A stretch of DNA of 64,000 nt from Polynucleobacter alcilacus (GTDB lineage: Bacteria > Pseudomonadota > Gammaproteobacteria > Burkholderiales > Burkholderiaceae), in NCBI RefSeq assembly GCF_018881545.1, contig NZ_JACVQD010000001.1:462039-526038 (forward strand), written 5' to 3'. Below are positions 39,156 to 50,100 of this stretch, in pieces. Each line of letters begins with the position of its first letter. The stretch's first letter is position 1. A program made the position numbers and the translations under genes. The notes below the pieces were generated by a model. The model was given only the letters and a program-made list of their open reading frames with translations, made no database searches and was not told where the DNA came from.

Positions 39156-39181
39156 TGGATCAGTGGATTAGGATCTAATCT

Positions 39182-40414
39182 TTAGTTTAACTTTTTGAGC
39201 CACTCAATGGGCTGCTCGTTTGACCGTGCATTGAGCTCTTCATCTGTATCTTCATCAGACTCAAGCTCGGTGAGTTCGATCTCAGCCTTGTGCAAGGCCC
39301 GCTCGCGTACCTTCGTACGATCTACGACATCTCCGGCTAACTGGCCACAGGCAGCTGCAATATCGTCACCACGGGTCTTGCGTACTGTAGCCACCATGCC
39401 GGCATCCAAGAGAATGCCAAAAAAGGCATGGATGCGCTGGTCTGATGAGCGCTTCAAGCCAGACTCTGGAAATGGATTGAACGGAATCAAATTAATTTTG
39501 CACTTGATGTTTCTGAGTAAGCGTACCAACTCTTTTGCCTGAATATCCGAATCGTTCACGCCATCGAGCATGCAGTATTCAAATGTCAAGAAATCCCTTG
39601 GTGCAAACGGCAGATAACGTTCACAAGCAGCGAGTAATTCATGTAAGGGGTATTTCTGATTGAGTGGTACGAGTTGATCACGCAGTGCATCGTTCGGCGC
39701 ATGCAGTGACACTGCCAAAGCTACTGGACAATCTTGTGCCAGGCGATCGATCATCGGTACGACGCCCGAAGTAGAAACAGTCACACGACGGCGTGACAAA
39801 CCATAGGCCCTGTCATCTAACATTAAACGCAATGCAGACACCACATTGTCGTAATTGAGGAGTGGTTCGCCCATTCCCATCATCACCACATTTGAGATCA
39901 CACGTCCTGTGTGCTCCCAGCCTGGAGTTGGGTATTTTTCTATTCTGCGAATCGCTTCGGGATCACTGCGCAATAGATGTTCAGCAAACCACAGTTGGCC
40001 GATGATTTCACCGGAAGTGAGGTTGCGAGAAAACCCCTGGCGTCCGGTTGAGCAAAAACGGCAATTGACTGCGCAGCCTGCTTGTGACGAGATACACAAA
40101 GTGCCACGATCATCTTCGGGAATAAATACGGACTCAACTGCATTGCCAGCCCCAACGTCCAGCAACCACTTGCGGGTGCCGTCTGTAGCGTGTTCATCTT
40201 TCATGACGGGAAGAGAAAGGACTTCTGCCTTATCTAGCAAGGTCGCTCTGAAGCTTTTTGCCAGATCGCTCATGTCATTAATATCGGCTACACCACGTTG
40301 GTGGATCCATTGCATGAGCTGCTTTGCCCGAAAGGGCTTTTCATTCAACCCCGCAACATACGCCGCCATTTGGTCAGCGTCAAAATCTAAGAGATTTACG
40401 CGCGGGGAGGTCAA
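39182..40414 (-). CDS. rlmN: dual-specificity rRNA/tRNA adenine C2-methyltransferase RlmN
   Basis: Radical SAM enzyme methylating A2503 of 23S rRNA and A37 of some tRNAs. 410 residues, with the CxxxCxxC cluster motif in '[14 protein letters not shown]', '[18 protein letters not shown]' and a catalytic Cys near '[19 protein letters not shown]'. The N-terminus requires a TTG start (40414), since the family's 'VNLLDFD' begin lies immediately after it and no ATG or GTG is available upstream. The acidic C-terminal tail ('[14 protein letters not shown]') is an extra. Confidence 0.95.
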   Translation of the reverse strand: MTSPRVNLLDFDADQMAAYVAGLNEKPFRAKQLMQWIHQRGVADINDMSDLAKSFRATLLDKAEVLSLPVMKDEHATDGTRKWLLDVGAGNAVESVFIPEDDRGTLCISSQAGCAVNCRFCSTGRQGFSRNLTSGEIIGQLWFAEHLLRSDPEAIRRIEKYPTPGWEHTGRVISNVVMMGMGEPLLNYDNVVSALRLMLDDRAYGLSRRRVTVSTSGVVPMIDRLAQDCPVALAVSLHAPNDALRDQLVPLNQKYPLHELLAACERYLPFAPRDFLTFEYCMLDGVNDSDIQAKELVRLLRNIKCKINLIPFNPFPESGLKRSSDQRIHAFFGILLDAGMVATVRKTRGDDIAAACGQLAGDVVDRTKVRERALHKAEIELTELESDEDTDEELNARSNEQPIEWLKKLN

Positions 40415-40462
40415 TGCGTCTACTTATAAAGTAAATATAGCTTATTGAATTAAAGGCTGTGA

Positions 40463-40888
40463 TTAACGATTGAAAACATTGATGCCAGGGAAGAAGAAGG
40501 CTACTTCCACAGCAGCTGTTTCAGGAGCATCAGAACCATGTACTGCATTAGCATCAATGCTGTCTGCAAAATCAGCACGGATGGTGCCTTTGTCTGCCTT
40601 CTTAGGATCAGTCGCGCCCATCAAGTCACGATTCTTCGTAATTGCGCCTTCACCTTGCAACACCTGAATCATCACAGGGCCAGAAATCATGAAGCTCACC
40701 AAATCTTTAAAGAAAGGACGATCTTTGTGAACACCATAGAACTGCTCAGCTTCTACTTGGGAGAGATGCGCCATTCTGGAAGCAATAATCTTCAAACCAG
40801 CGGATTCAAAACGGTCATAGATTTTGCCGATGACGTTTTTAGCGACAGCATCAGGTTTGATGATAGAAAGGGTGCGTTCAATTGCCAT
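40463..40888 (-). CDS. ndk: nucleoside diphosphate kinase
   Basis: Balances nucleoside triphosphate pools. 141 residues from the ATG at 40888, preceded by GGAG at 7 nt and giving the canonical '[18 protein letters not shown]'. The catalytic histidine is in '[20 protein letters not shown]'. First gene of the long leftward series to purA. Confidence 0.97.
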   Translation of the reverse strand: MAIERTLSIIKPDAVAKNVIGKIYDRFESAGLKIIASRMAHLSQVEAEQFYGVHKDRPFFKDLVSFMISGPVMIQVLQGEGAITKNRDLMGATDPKKADKGTIRADFADSIDANAVHGSDAPETAAVEVAFFFPGINVFNR

Positions 40889-41074
40889 GCAAGACTCCAA
40901 TAGTGAATTCAAAGATATTTGTTCGGCAGGGCTAAAAAGGGTGTAATACCCGCCCTACTTCAACGACCCCCGAATTATACAATGCCTGACCGTATTTACC
41001 CCTATATGAGTAGGGCTAAGCCCTTGAATTTACAAGGCATAACCCCTTGATTTGTAGTCTTTTTACGGGGGGTC

Positions 41075-41101
41075 TTGAAATTCAGGCATTTTGTCTATAC
41101 T
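41075..41101 (+). promoter_or_regulatory. candidate promoter of the BI-1 family gene
   Basis: TTGAAA (41075-41080) and TATACT (41096-41101) with a 15-bp spacer, short for sigma-70. The preceding C gives CTTGAAA, the -35 of heat-shock sigma-32 promoters, but the matching CCCCAT-type -10 is not seen. Tentative. Confidence 0.3.
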
Positions 41102-41156
41102 TACTCTCATAAGCCCTCCATGGGCTCATGTATTTAATATGAAAAAAGGAGTCAAT

Positions 41157-41858
41157 ATGAGTGATCTCAACTCTTACGGCTTTGGGCAAGCAGGCTCGAT
41201 CAGCACCGTTCAGATACGTAACCGCGTACTACGCAATACCTATGCCCTTTTGGCACTATCCATGATCCCTACCGTGATTGGCGCCTGGCTTGGGGTTGCA
41301 ACAGGCTTTAGTCTCTTCGCTGAAAGCCCATTCATGGGCTTCATCGTCTTTATGGCGGTGGCTTTTGGCTTCTTCTGGGCGATTGAAAAGAATAAAGACA
41401 CTGGCATAGGGGTTTTACTCCTGCTCGGTTTTACTTTCTTCATGGGCATCATGATGTCCCGCTTGATTGGGTACACCCTCAGTAGCTACAGCAATGGCGC
41501 TACCCTCATCATGCTGTCCTTCGGCGGTACAGCAGCGATCTTTGCCGTGATGGCAACTATTGCTACTGTGAGCAAGAGCGACTTCTCTGGTATGGGTAAA
41601 TGGTTGATGGTTGGTGTTCTGCTCTTGATCGTTGCCTCCTTAGCAAACATCTGGTTGCAGTTGCCAGCGCTGATGTTGACCGTGATGGTTTTAGCAATCG
41701 CCATCTTCTCTGCCTTCATCTTGGTGGATGTCCAACGCATCATCAATGGTGGTGAAACCAACTACGTCATGGCTACCTTGGCAATCTACTTAGATGTCTA
41801 CAACGTGTTCACCAACCTACTCGCCCTCTTGGGTATTGTTGGCGGCAACCGAGATTAA
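41157..41858 (+). CDS. BI-1/YccA family membrane protein
   Basis: Bax-inhibitor-1-like protein, 233 residues with about seven membrane helices. In E. coli YccA modulates FtsH; others are pH-gated calcium leaks. The ATG at 41157 has AAGGAG 6 nt upstream and gives 'MSDLNSYGFGQAGS', so upstream in-frame starts are rejected. The C-terminal 'LAIYLDVYNVFTNLLALLGIVGGNRD' matches the family with its conserved Asp. Divergent from ndk, single-gene unit with its own terminator. Confidence 0.92.
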   Translation: MSDLNSYGFGQAGSISTVQIRNRVLRNTYALLALSMIPTVIGAWLGVATGFSLFAESPFMGFIVFMAVAFGFFWAIEKNKDTGIGVLLLLGFTFFMGIMMSRLIGYTLSSYSNGATLIMLSFGGTAAIFAVMATIATVSKSDFSGMGKWLMVGVLLLIVASLANIWLQLPALMLTVMVLAIAIFSAFILVDVQRIINGGETNYVMATLAIYLDVYNVFTNLLALLGIVGGNRD

Positions 41859-41879
41859 GATCTCATTACTCTCATGAAT

Positions 41880-41906
41880 AAAGGCGCCCTCGGCGCCTTT
41901 ATTTTT
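41880..41906 (+). terminator. rho-independent terminator
   Basis: AAAGGCGCC (41880-41888), loop CTC, GGCGCCTTT (41892-41900), then a T run. Ends the BI-1 family gene; it also faces the convergent gene at 41922. Confidence 0.85.
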
Positions 41907-41921
41907 ATGCCCTGCCCAATA

Positions 41922-42338
41922 TCACTTGGCAATTAAATCATCACACCACGCGAAGTAGGTATTCACCCATTGGCTAAACGGGCCTTCACTAGCGCGCCCA
42001 GATCCACAGCCCACCAATTTATTTTCACTAATGTCATAAACGCCAAAGCCGCCCTTATAGGCAATTTGTAATTTCTTGCCATCAGCAGAGATGGTGCCAA
42101 TTTCATAAGCTTTATAAGCCGGATTTTGATACATAAATTCAACATGCTGCCCATCTTGTTTCAGGATGGTTAAGGTGGCAGTGACAGTTTGCTTTTGTAC
42201 TTTCGGATTCTTTTGGGAAGCGTTGATGGAAGTTTCAACGGTATTACCACTATAGACCTTAGCCAAGCTTGGGGTCATTTGCGCATTTACGAGGAAACTC
42301 ATTCCAAGGCCAAGCGTGAGGCCAATCATTGATTTCAT
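41922..42338 (-). CDS. hypothetical secreted protein, 138 residues
   Basis: Signal peptide 'MKSMIGLTLGLGMSFLVNAQ', then a small beta-rich domain ('VTATLTILKQDGQHVEFMYQNPAYKAYEIGTISADGKKLQIAYKGG') with a C-terminal Cys pair (GCGSG and AWCDD) that could form a disulfide. No family recognised. Monocistronic between a terminator and the 26-residue peptide gene on the same strand. Confidence 0.7.
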   Translation of the reverse strand: MKSMIGLTLGLGMSFLVNAQMTPSLAKVYSGNTVETSINASQKNPKVQKQTVTATLTILKQDGQHVEFMYQNPAYKAYEIGTISADGKKLQIAYKGGFGVYDISENKLVGCGSGRASEGPFSQWVNTYFAWCDDLIAK

Positions 42339-42408
42339 AAAATACCTTTGCGTGAAAATAAATATGATACCTATTTTTTATCACACAATGGCATTAAGCT
42401 GTCTTAAA

Positions 42409-42489
42409 TCAGTTAGCCACAAACATGCTGACCGCAAAAGACAGTGTAATCAAAATCAATACGATTACAAAACCATCCGAGGTTTTCAT
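42409..42489 (-). CDS. 26-residue membrane peptide
   Basis: Peptide MKTSDGFVIVLILITLSFAV followed by SMFVAN: one hydrophobic helix with a short polar N-terminus. AAAGGGAG lies 5-6 nt before the ATG, an excellent ribosome binding site. The gap between rlmD and the secreted-protein gene (42339-42613) contains nothing else. Comparable in size to regulatory micro-membrane proteins, but not recognised. Confidence 0.5.
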   Translation of the reverse strand: MKTSDGFVIVLILITLSFAVSMFVAN

Positions 42490-42613
42490 GACGCTCCCTT
42501 TGAGGAAATTGTTAACAGTCATACCTCACTGCACAGCTTCAATCTACTCTTCTATAAGACAGGGAGTTGGGCCTATTGCACCGTAAAAAAGCCCAATGCA
42601 CTAAATCAGGGAT

Positions 42614-44050
42614 TTAGGGAGGCGTTAAGCGGTTAAATACCGCAATCGACTCCACATGGGAAGTATGGGGAAACATATTGATGATCCCTGCGCTACTCAG
42701 CGTATAGCCTGCGTGATGACACAAGATTTCCACGTCTCTTGCCAAAGTCTTGGGATTACAAGAGACATACACGATGCGCTCAGGGGGTAAGTCACTCGCT
42801 TGAGCGTGCAATTGGGCAAGTGCTTTACATATCTCCATCGCCCCTTCGCGGGGCGGATCCATTAGCCAACGCTCTGCTTTACCCCACGAGGCAACCGTTT
42901 CGGTGGTGACTTCAAATAAATCACTTTGCATAAAGCTGGCTTTATCAGTGAGGCCATTATGTTCGGCATTTTCTGTTGCTCTCGTAGTTAAACTTGCGAG
43001 CCCTTCGATTCCTAATACTGCTTTGGCTTTTCTGGCGAGCGGTAAGGTGAAATTGCCAATGCCACAAAACAAATCAAGGATGCGATCGGTGTTCTTTACA
43101 TCTAGTAAACGCATGGCTCTACTGACAAGCACGCGGTTCATCATATGATTGACTTGCGTAAAATCCGCCGGCTTAAATGGCATCTCGATTTCAAATTCGG
43201 GTAGGCGATAGCAAAGCTTGCCTGTTTCTGGGTAGAACGGTGCGACAGTCTCAATCCCTTTTGCTTGTAACCAAATCCACACCTGGTGCTCATCTGCAAA
43301 GGCCTTTAAAAGCGCCTCATCGGCAGTTGTTAAAGGCAGGAGGTTACGAAATACCAATGCAGTGACTGGCTTAGCCTTCTTGGGATCATCCGACCCTGGC
43401 TCTTCAGGCTCACCTACGGCGATTTCAATTTGTGGCATGCGATCCACAATCGATAAGCCCATGACCAATTTACGCATTTCGGGGAGTAGGTCGGATACCT
43501 GCTTTGGCAGAATCTCGCAGGCAAGCATGTCAGCAACATAGCCACTCTTCCCCTCATGAAATCCAATCAGTACCGTGCCCTTCTTAATAGAGCGGTTGAC
43601 AGCGCTTAAGCGCGCTCGATGGCGGTACTCCCAAGCAGGCCCACCCATAGGTCGTAGAATTTCTAAGGGTTTTACTTTGGCAATATGTTGCAGATCATCT
43701 TCCAAGACACGCTGCTTCATGGCGACTTGGGCCCGAATATCTAAGTGCTGCATTGTGCATCCACCACAAACGCCAAAGGATTTGCATTTGGGCTCTGCTC
43801 TAAATACAGCCGGCTTTAATATCTCGCGCACTTTCGCTTTACTAAAACGGGCTTTTTCACTAGTGATCGTATAGGTAACAAGCTCTGTAGGCAGCGCGCC
43901 TTTGATAAAGATCACCTTCCCGCTCTGGCCTTGGCTTGTCTCTTCCTCATTAGGTACCAAGCGAGCAATCCCTTGGGCATCTAGATCCAAAGCATCAACT
44001 TGGATTGGCACAGTCACTTCAATATTGACTGGCTTATCCCCTCTACGCAT
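42614..44050 (-). CDS. rlmD: 23S rRNA (uracil-1939-C5)-methyltransferase RlmD
   Basis: 478 residues from the ATG at 44050. N-terminal TRAM-like domain ('VDALDLDAQGIARLV'), [4Fe-4S] ligands in 'CKSFGVCGGCTMQHLD', SAM motif 'DRILDLFCGIGNFTLPLARKA' and catalytic 'YVSCNPKTLARD'. The ATG overlaps the end of the upstream exonuclease gene by 8 bp; a GTG at 44089 would overlap more. The two genes are probably one transcript. Confidence 0.95.
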   Translation of the reverse strand: MRRGDKPVNIEVTVPIQVDALDLDAQGIARLVPNEEETSQGQSGKVIFIKGALPTELVTYTITSEKARFSKAKVREILKPAVFRAEPKCKSFGVCGGCTMQHLDIRAQVAMKQRVLEDDLQHIAKVKPLEILRPMGGPAWEYRHRARLSAVNRSIKKGTVLIGFHEGKSGYVADMLACEILPKQVSDLLPEMRKLVMGLSIVDRMPQIEIAVGEPEEPGSDDPKKAKPVTALVFRNLLPLTTADEALLKAFADEHQVWIWLQAKGIETVAPFYPETGKLCYRLPEFEIEMPFKPADFTQVNHMMNRVLVSRAMRLLDVKNTDRILDLFCGIGNFTLPLARKAKAVLGIEGLASLTTRATENAEHNGLTDKASFMQSDLFEVTTETVASWGKAERWLMDPPREGAMEICKALAQLHAQASDLPPERIVYVSCNPKTLARDVEILCHHAGYTLSSAGIINMFPHTSHVESIAVFNRLTPP

Positions 44051-44864
44051 TCGGAGTAAAACCTTGGAGATATTCTTGCCAGTGACCACCGTTAGGCTCT
44101 TTGGCTTCTTTTTCTAAATAGGCTTTTACGTAATCAATCTCTTCTTGATACTCTGCTAATGAGAATCCACCGCGCAGTAATTGAAAGCGGCAATACATGA
44201 GATAGGTATTGACAACATCGGTCTCGCAATAACGCCGAATGTCATTGATCTTGCCCTCTTGATAGGCAGGCCAGACTTGACTGCCGTCCATGCCCATCTT
44301 GCCCGGGAATCCGCATAACTTTGCTAAGCCATCCAAGGGGGCGTTAGCCCTGCCATTAAATTTTGCCAGCAAGTCCATCAAATCGAGATGGCGCATGTGA
44401 TAACGGCCAATGTAGTTATTCCATTTGAACTCACGGCTGTCAGAATCCTGGCTCTCACCCATCTCCCAATAGCGTGGTGCTTGAATGTGATTTGCTAATG
44501 CGCGGTAATGCAATACTGGTAAATCAAAGCCACTGCCATTCCAAGAAACCAATTGGGGGGTGTACTTTTCAATTAAATCAAAGAAGGCTTGTATCAAGAC
44601 TTTCTCTTCGTCTTGCGGAGTGCCTAGGGTACCAACCTTAATCTGGGGCGCACCCTCTTTGGTACTTCTACGAATCACACAGGAAATCGCCACAATCTTT
44701 TGTAAATACAGGGGCAGAAATTCATTACCGGTTTTGGTGGCACGCTCCGCCATTGCTTGAGCGGCTAGCTCGGTATCGCTCAGGGAGTCTGGATAGTCTT
44801 CCAGACGACGCAGTCCGGCGACATCGGGAATGGTTTCAATATCAAATACCAGAACAGTGGCCAT
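44043..44864 (-). CDS. predicted 3'-5' exonuclease (PolB-like exonuclease fold)
   Basis: 273-residue DEDD exonuclease-like protein: ExoI motif 'LVFDIETIPD', ExoII region 'VSWNGSGFDLPVLHYRA' and ExoIII region 'DIRRYCETDVVNTYLMY'. The intact acidic residues suggest activity. Lies between nlpD and rlmD, where many betaproteobacteria have rpoS next to nlpD. Substrate unknown. Confidence 0.88.
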   Translation of the reverse strand: MATVLVFDIETIPDVAGLRRLEDYPDSLSDTELAAQAMAERATKTGNEFLPLYLQKIVAISCVIRRSTKEGAPQIKVGTLGTPQDEEKVLIQAFFDLIEKYTPQLVSWNGSGFDLPVLHYRALANHIQAPRYWEMGESQDSDSREFKWNNYIGRYHMRHLDLMDLLAKFNGRANAPLDGLAKLCGFPGKMGMDGSQVWPAYQEGKINDIRRYCETDVVNTYLMYCRFQLLRGGFSLAEYQEEIDYVKAYLEKEAKEPNGGHWQEYLQGFTPNA

Positions 44865-44888
44865 ACCCCTTACCCTATTTCAGTAGCA

Positions 44889-45698
44889 TTACTGCAAATA
44901 CGGGGTGGGATTTACTGGCTTGCCGTTTACGCGTAATTCAAAATGGAGTTTAGGGGCCGTGGTATCCGTGTCTCCCATTTCCGCAATCTTCTGCCCCTTG
45001 CGCACAGAATCGCCTTCTTTTACCAAGAGCTTGCTGTTGTGAGCATAAGCAGTGAGATAGGTATTGTCATGCTTCACAATAATTAAATTGCCATAACCGC
45101 GCAAACTGTTGCCGGCATAAACCACTTTACCGTCCGATGCAGCAAGCACCGGCTCGCCGACCTTACCAGCGATATCGATGCCTTTATTGCTTTCGCTAAA
45201 TTCAGCACTGACCTTGCCTTTAGCTGGCCAAGATAAACGAATACCTGGCTCAGCAACCACTTCAGCTTTTGTTGGCTCTGGAGTAGAAGTTAGAGCGTCT
45301 GTTTTATCAGTCGTGGGAGTGGATTTTTTCTCAGGAGCCTTAGCAACTTTAGATCCTGCTGGCGGTTTAACCAAGATTAAGTCACCCACTTCAATCACAT
45401 TGGGATTAAAGCTGGGATTAGCTGCACTATTCCACTGCGCCACATCTCGTGGCGCTTGACCATTATCTAAAGCAATCCGCGCTAAGGTGTCACCCTTCTT
45501 CACGCGGTAGTAACCTGGGGGAGTTTGCTCAACAACGCTGCTGGTGCGGTCAGTGACAGTGGCTGGCTTAGTGCGCGGGGTAGTGCAAGCCGTAATCAGT
45601 AGCAATGAGGCAGACAGTGCAGCGAATAAGAAACAGTGGGATAGGCTTTTAGGCATATTGGGCATTGAATTTGCGATAGATCTCAGGATAGATCTCAT
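44889..45698 (-). CDS. nlpD: NlpD-type LysM/M23 amidase activator lipoprotein
   Basis: 269-residue outer-membrane lipoprotein: lipobox 'LITAC' with Cys38, LysM domain at 63-112 ('YYRVKKGDTLARIALDNG'), Pro/Thr/Lys linker, LytM domain 155-269. The first zinc ligand is lost ('ESNKGIDIAG' has Asn171-Lys where active enzymes have His), as in NlpD and EnvC, so it should activate amidases and not cut peptidoglycan itself. The ATG overlaps the pcm stop (ATGA). The next gene is an exonuclease, not rpoS. Confidence 0.93.
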   Translation of the reverse strand: MRSILRSIANSMPNMPKSLSHCFLFAALSASLLLITACTTPRTKPATVTDRTSSVVEQTPPGYYRVKKGDTLARIALDNGQAPRDVAQWNSAANPSFNPNVIEVGDLILVKPPAGSKVAKAPEKKSTPTTDKTDALTSTPEPTKAEVVAEPGIRLSWPAKGKVSAEFSESNKGIDIAGKVGEPVLAASDGKVVYAGNSLRGYGNLIIVKHDNTYLTAYAHNSKLLVKEGDSVRKGQKIAEMGDTDTTAPKLHFELRVNGKPVNPTPYLQ

Positions 45699-46351
45699 AC
45701 TACCCCTGATTGTAAGGGGACAAAAAAGACCTCGTCCAGCACAGTCCTTTGATAGCGCTGGGAGCTCATTCTTTCGACCATGATGAGTTGTTGCTCTTTC
45801 TCATTTTTGGCAACCGGGGCGACTAAACGCCCGCCAATAGCCAATTGGTCTAATAAGGCATCCGGAATTCCCAGCCCTGCTGCTGCCAAAATAATTCCAT
45901 CAAAGGGCGCAGCTTGCGGTAAACCCAAAATACCATCGCCATAAATGAGACGGAGATTATTAATGCGAAATGGACGTAACTTTGCTCTTGCCATGTCATG
46001 CAACAAACGAATACGCTCTACTGAATACACTTCATCCGCTAAAAGACTGAGAACTGCTGCTTGATATCCACAACCAGTGCCAATTTCTAACACTTTGCCC
46101 AGCTTATGTCTGGGCTTATGCAATAACTCAATCATGCGGGCGACAACCGATGGTTTGGAAATGGTTTGTTCATGACCAATGGGTAGCGCCGTATCTTCAT
46201 ATGCTTGGGCGTGTAAACCAGCGTCCATAAAAGCATGGCGCGGAACCGTGGCAATCGCTTCTAAAGTTTTGCCGTGCTTTACACCGCTAGCGTGTACTTT
46301 GGCTGCGAGCGCTTGACGATAAGCTGCGAAACGTTCTGTTGGAACCTTCAA
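45695..46351 (-). CDS. pcm: protein-L-isoaspartate O-methyltransferase
   Basis: Repairs damaged aspartyl residues. SAM motif '[27 protein letters not shown]', '[34 protein letters not shown]' and the 'LVAPV' strand are clear. Start proposed at TTG 46351, which gives a TTGA overlap with the surE stop and a protein of 218 residues. The far-upstream ATG (46435) would overlap surE by 88 bp and add an unlikely N-terminus. A GTG at 46375 is also possible. Confidence 0.9.
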   Translation of the reverse strand: MKVPTERFAAYRQALAAKVHASGVKHGKTLEAIATVPRHAFMDAGLHAQAYEDTALPIGHEQTISKPSVVARMIELLHKPRHKLGKVLEIGTGCGYQAAVLSLLADEVYSVERIRLLHDMARAKLRPFRINNLRLIYGDGILGLPQAAPFDGIILAAAGLGIPDALLDQLAIGGRLVAPVAKNEKEQQLIMVERMSSQRYQRTVLDEVFFVPLQSGVV

Positions 46352-47136
46352 CCGCGATCCCAACCGTTCGCACACATCGCTGCTAAGCGGGTATGGTGGG
46401 TTAAATCGAGCTGCATAGGTGTGATAGAAATACATCCTTCGGCAACCGCATGAAAGTCAGTACCTTCAGAGCCTTCTTTGACATCCCCTGCTGCTCCGAT
46501 CCAATAGATCTTATCGCCCCGTGGACTATCTTGAACTACAACTGGTTGAGAGTGATGGCGATTGCCTAGGCGAGTAACACGCCAACGATATAAATCCGCA
46601 TAAGGACGATTGGGAATATTCACGTTAAGTAAAGTCGCAGTGCCTTCAGTGCGAGCCAAGGTAGACACTAACATTTGCGCCACGACATCATGGGCGGCTT
46701 TAGCAGCATCTTCTATCCGATTCCAGCCACGATCAATTTGGGAGAAGGCAATACCAGGAACTCCAAACATCACCCCCTCGATGGCTGCAGCTACCGTACC
46801 TGAATACAAGACATCCTCACCCATATTCTCACCCTGATTAATGCCGGAAATCACAAGGTCAGGCTTTTCATCTAAGAAGCCAGTCATGGCCACGTGTACA
46901 CAATCCGTTGGCGTGCCATTAACAAAGAAGAAGCCATCACGCTCACCACCAGCCACCCGATGAATCGAGAGTGGTCTAGAGAGCGTTAAGGAATTAGAAG
47001 CCCCGCTGTGGTTTTGCTCAGGTGCAATCACGGTAATACGGCCGAGTGGTCGCACTGCATTGACTAAAGCCAATAAGCCTGGAGCTAAATAGCCATCGTC
47101 ATTGGAGACCAAGATGTGGGGCTGACGTTCACTCAT
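46348..47136 (-). CDS. surE: 5'/3'-nucleotidase SurE
   Basis: Metal-dependent survival nucleotidase, 262 residues, with '[18 protein letters not shown]' (metal-binding Asp pair), '[15 protein letters not shown]', '[10 protein letters not shown]' and '[21 protein letters not shown]'. First of the surE-pcm-nlpD group. Confidence 0.96.
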   Translation of the reverse strand: MSERQPHILVSNDDGYLAPGLLALVNAVRPLGRITVIAPEQNHSGASNSLTLSRPLSIHRVAGGERDGFFFVNGTPTDCVHVAMTGFLDEKPDLVISGINQGENMGEDVLYSGTVAAAIEGVMFGVPGIAFSQIDRGWNRIEDAAKAAHDVVAQMLVSTLARTEGTATLLNVNIPNRPYADLYRWRVTRLGNRHHSQPVVVQDSPRGDKIYWIGAAGDVKEGSEGTDFHAVAEGCISITPMQLDLTHHTRLAAMCANGWDRG

Positions 47137-47175
47137 GACGATTCGTTACTTTCAATTATTTGCTCATGTACTTAT

Positions 47176-50100
47176 TTAAACATTGCTTGCTGGAGTTAAG
47201 GCGCGCGCTCTAAACCAGCCATAAATGACCGGTAACACCAAGAGGGTCAGGATAGTTGTCGTCACCATACCACCCACAATCACTAGGGCTAAAGGACGTT
47301 GTGCCTCAGAACCAATCGAGTGAGATAAAGCAGCTGGCAACAGTCCCAATCCAGAAAGCGCAGCAGTCATCAATACTGGGCGCACCCGCAATGAAGCACC
47401 CTCGACCATGACGTCTTTCATCTGACCATGCTCCGTAGCAGCGGTCTTATTAATAAAGGAGATTAAGATCACACCGTCCTGAATCGCAATACCAAAGAGT
47501 GATAAGAATCCGAAGAAAGCCGAGATACTGAGCGTCTCCCCCGCAAGATGTAATGCAACCACCCCACCAATAGCCGCAAATGGTACGTTCAGCATCACAA
47601 TGAAAGCATCCCGGAAGTTACCAAACGCACTGACGAGAAGTAAGAAGATACCTAATAGCGCTAAAGGCACAATAAACATCAACTTTTTCTGTGCCTGCTT
47701 CATCTGATTAAACTGGCCATCCCAACTAATCGAGTAATTTGGCGGCAAAGTAATATTCTTCTCAACCAAGAATTGGGCATCTTCCACAGCGCTTCCCAAA
47801 TCACGGTCACGCACACTAAATTTAATGGCAATGTACCGTTTACCTGCTTCGCGATAAATAAAGAATGGGCCATCCGTTAGTTGCACGGTAGCAACCATCG
47901 AGAGTGGGATTTTGGTGCCATCAGGGGAATCTACTAATAAATGGCCGATATCAGATACGTCATTACGACTACCCTCATTGAGGCGAATCGCAATGCCAAA
48001 GGTTTTTTCATCTTCGAGCAGGTTGGTTACTGCAGCGCCACCGATTGCATTGGCTACCACTGTTTGAATATCATTCATATTGATGCCATAACGCGCAGCA
48101 CGATCGCGATCGATCTGAATGTTGAGCGTGGGCTGACCGAGCTCTTTCAGGATACCTTCATCCGCTACGCCACGCACGAGCTTGAGTTGGTTAATGACTT
48201 CGTGCGCCTTTTGGTCTAAGACCTCAAGATCAGTACCATATATCTTGACGGAATTTTCGCCCTTCACTCCGGATAAAGCCTCGTTGACGTTATCTTGAAT
48301 ATATTGCGAGAAGCTATAAGTGATACCTGGGATCTTATTGAGCTCAGTTTCTAAATGGGTGATGAGATCTTTTTTAGAAGTCCCAGCTGGCATATTCTCT
48401 GGACTCTTGAGATACAAGCCATACTCTTGGTTAAACACCCCGGTGGAATCAGTACCATCATCTGGTCGGCCAATTTGTGCAGCGACTTTGTCAATTTCTG
48501 GCTGCTTCAAAAAGGTTTCGCGCAGTTGATTGGCAACCTTCACGGAGTAATCTAAATCGACCGTATTAGGTAAGGTCACGCGTAACCAAATATTATTTTC
48601 TTCCAAGGTTGGTAGGAAGGCAGTGCCTAAGCGCGTCATACTCAATAGAGTTAAACCCAACACAAATACCGCTGCAGCAAAAACGGTAAAAGGACGATCC
48701 ATCCAGCCTCTGAGTAAAGGTTTGTAACCAGCCAAAATCTTGGTGATAAAGGAGGGTGGTTTGTGCTGCAGATTCTCTCCAAACACTAAAGAAATCATCG
48801 CCGGCAAGAAAGTCAGACTCAATACCATCGCTGCGATCAAGGCAAAGCCCATGGTAAAGGCCATTGGTTTAAAGATAATGCCCTCTACCCCGCCCATAAA
48901 GAACAATGGTGAGTAGGCAACAATAATGATTCCCGTGGAGTAAATCATGGCGCGCTGTACTTCACTCGTTGCCATGATGATGCTTTGATTGAGACGCTTG
49001 CCGCCCTCTTCTAAGTGACGCATGACGTTCTCAGTCAGAATCACTGCAGAGTCAACGATGACTCCAAAGTCAATCGCACCCAAGGAAATCAAATTGGCCG
49101 GCACACTCCAGATGTGCATCTGAATAAAAGACACGCATAAAGCCAAGGGAATCACAGCAGCGACCACTGCTGCAGCACGGATATTGCCTAAGAAGAAGAA
49201 CAGCACCGCCAACACCAAAGAGATACCAAAAAATAAGGTGTGCTTGACCGTTCCAATGGTGATGTCTAAAAGAACCTGACGATCATAGAAGGGTTTTACT
49301 TCAATACCGGGGGGCAATACATGTCTATTGATATTATCAATAGTAGTACGGACACGTGCTAAAACTTCAGTAGCATTTTCACCGCGACGCAGGTAAACAA
49401 TGCCCTCAACCGAATCGGGGTTTTCATTGAACTGGAACATGCCTAAGCGTGGCGCATTCCCAATCTCCACCCGAGCAACATCACCAATCCGAATCGGCAC
49501 GCCATTATTAATGGTGATGACTACTTGTTTAATGTCATCAATATTCTTCAGTAAACCAACGCCACGCACCACAAACTGTTGCTCTCCACTTGGAAGGAGT
49601 CCACCACCGGTATTGCTATTAGCGTTAGTGAGTGCCAAGATCAGCTGATTGACGGATACACCCTTGGCTTGCAAACTTTCAGGACTAACAATCACTTGAT
49701 ATTGACGCACCTTACCGCCAAAAGAAGATACATCGGCTACACCAGGTGTTTGTTTGAGCTCTTTATAGATCTCATAGTTTTGCAAGGTCTTCAATTGCGT
49801 AGAAGAGGCGTAATCAGAGCGCACCTCGTAACGCATAATCTCGCCGGTTGCATCTGAGTCAGGGCTAATACTGGAAGTAACGCCTGGAGGAAAGGCGACA
49901 TTCCCTAAATTTGATATAAATACTTGACGCGCCTTAAATGGATCGGTTGTGTCATTAAATTTAAGCGTAACAACTGAGAGTCCAAATAAAGAGACTGAAC
50001 GAAATGCTTGTAAACCAGGAATACCCGCTAGTGCATTCTCTACGGGAATGGTGACCTGTTGCTCAACCTCAGTAGTACTTCGTCCAGGCCATTGCGAAAT

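Noticed and set aside
39855..40448. 197-codon open frame antisense to rlmN
   Set aside because: Complement of the conserved radical SAM enzyme; no independent support.
46352..46435. Long N-terminal extension of pcm
   Set aside because: It would overlap surE by 88 bp and lacks family similarity; a TTGA overlap start is more natural.
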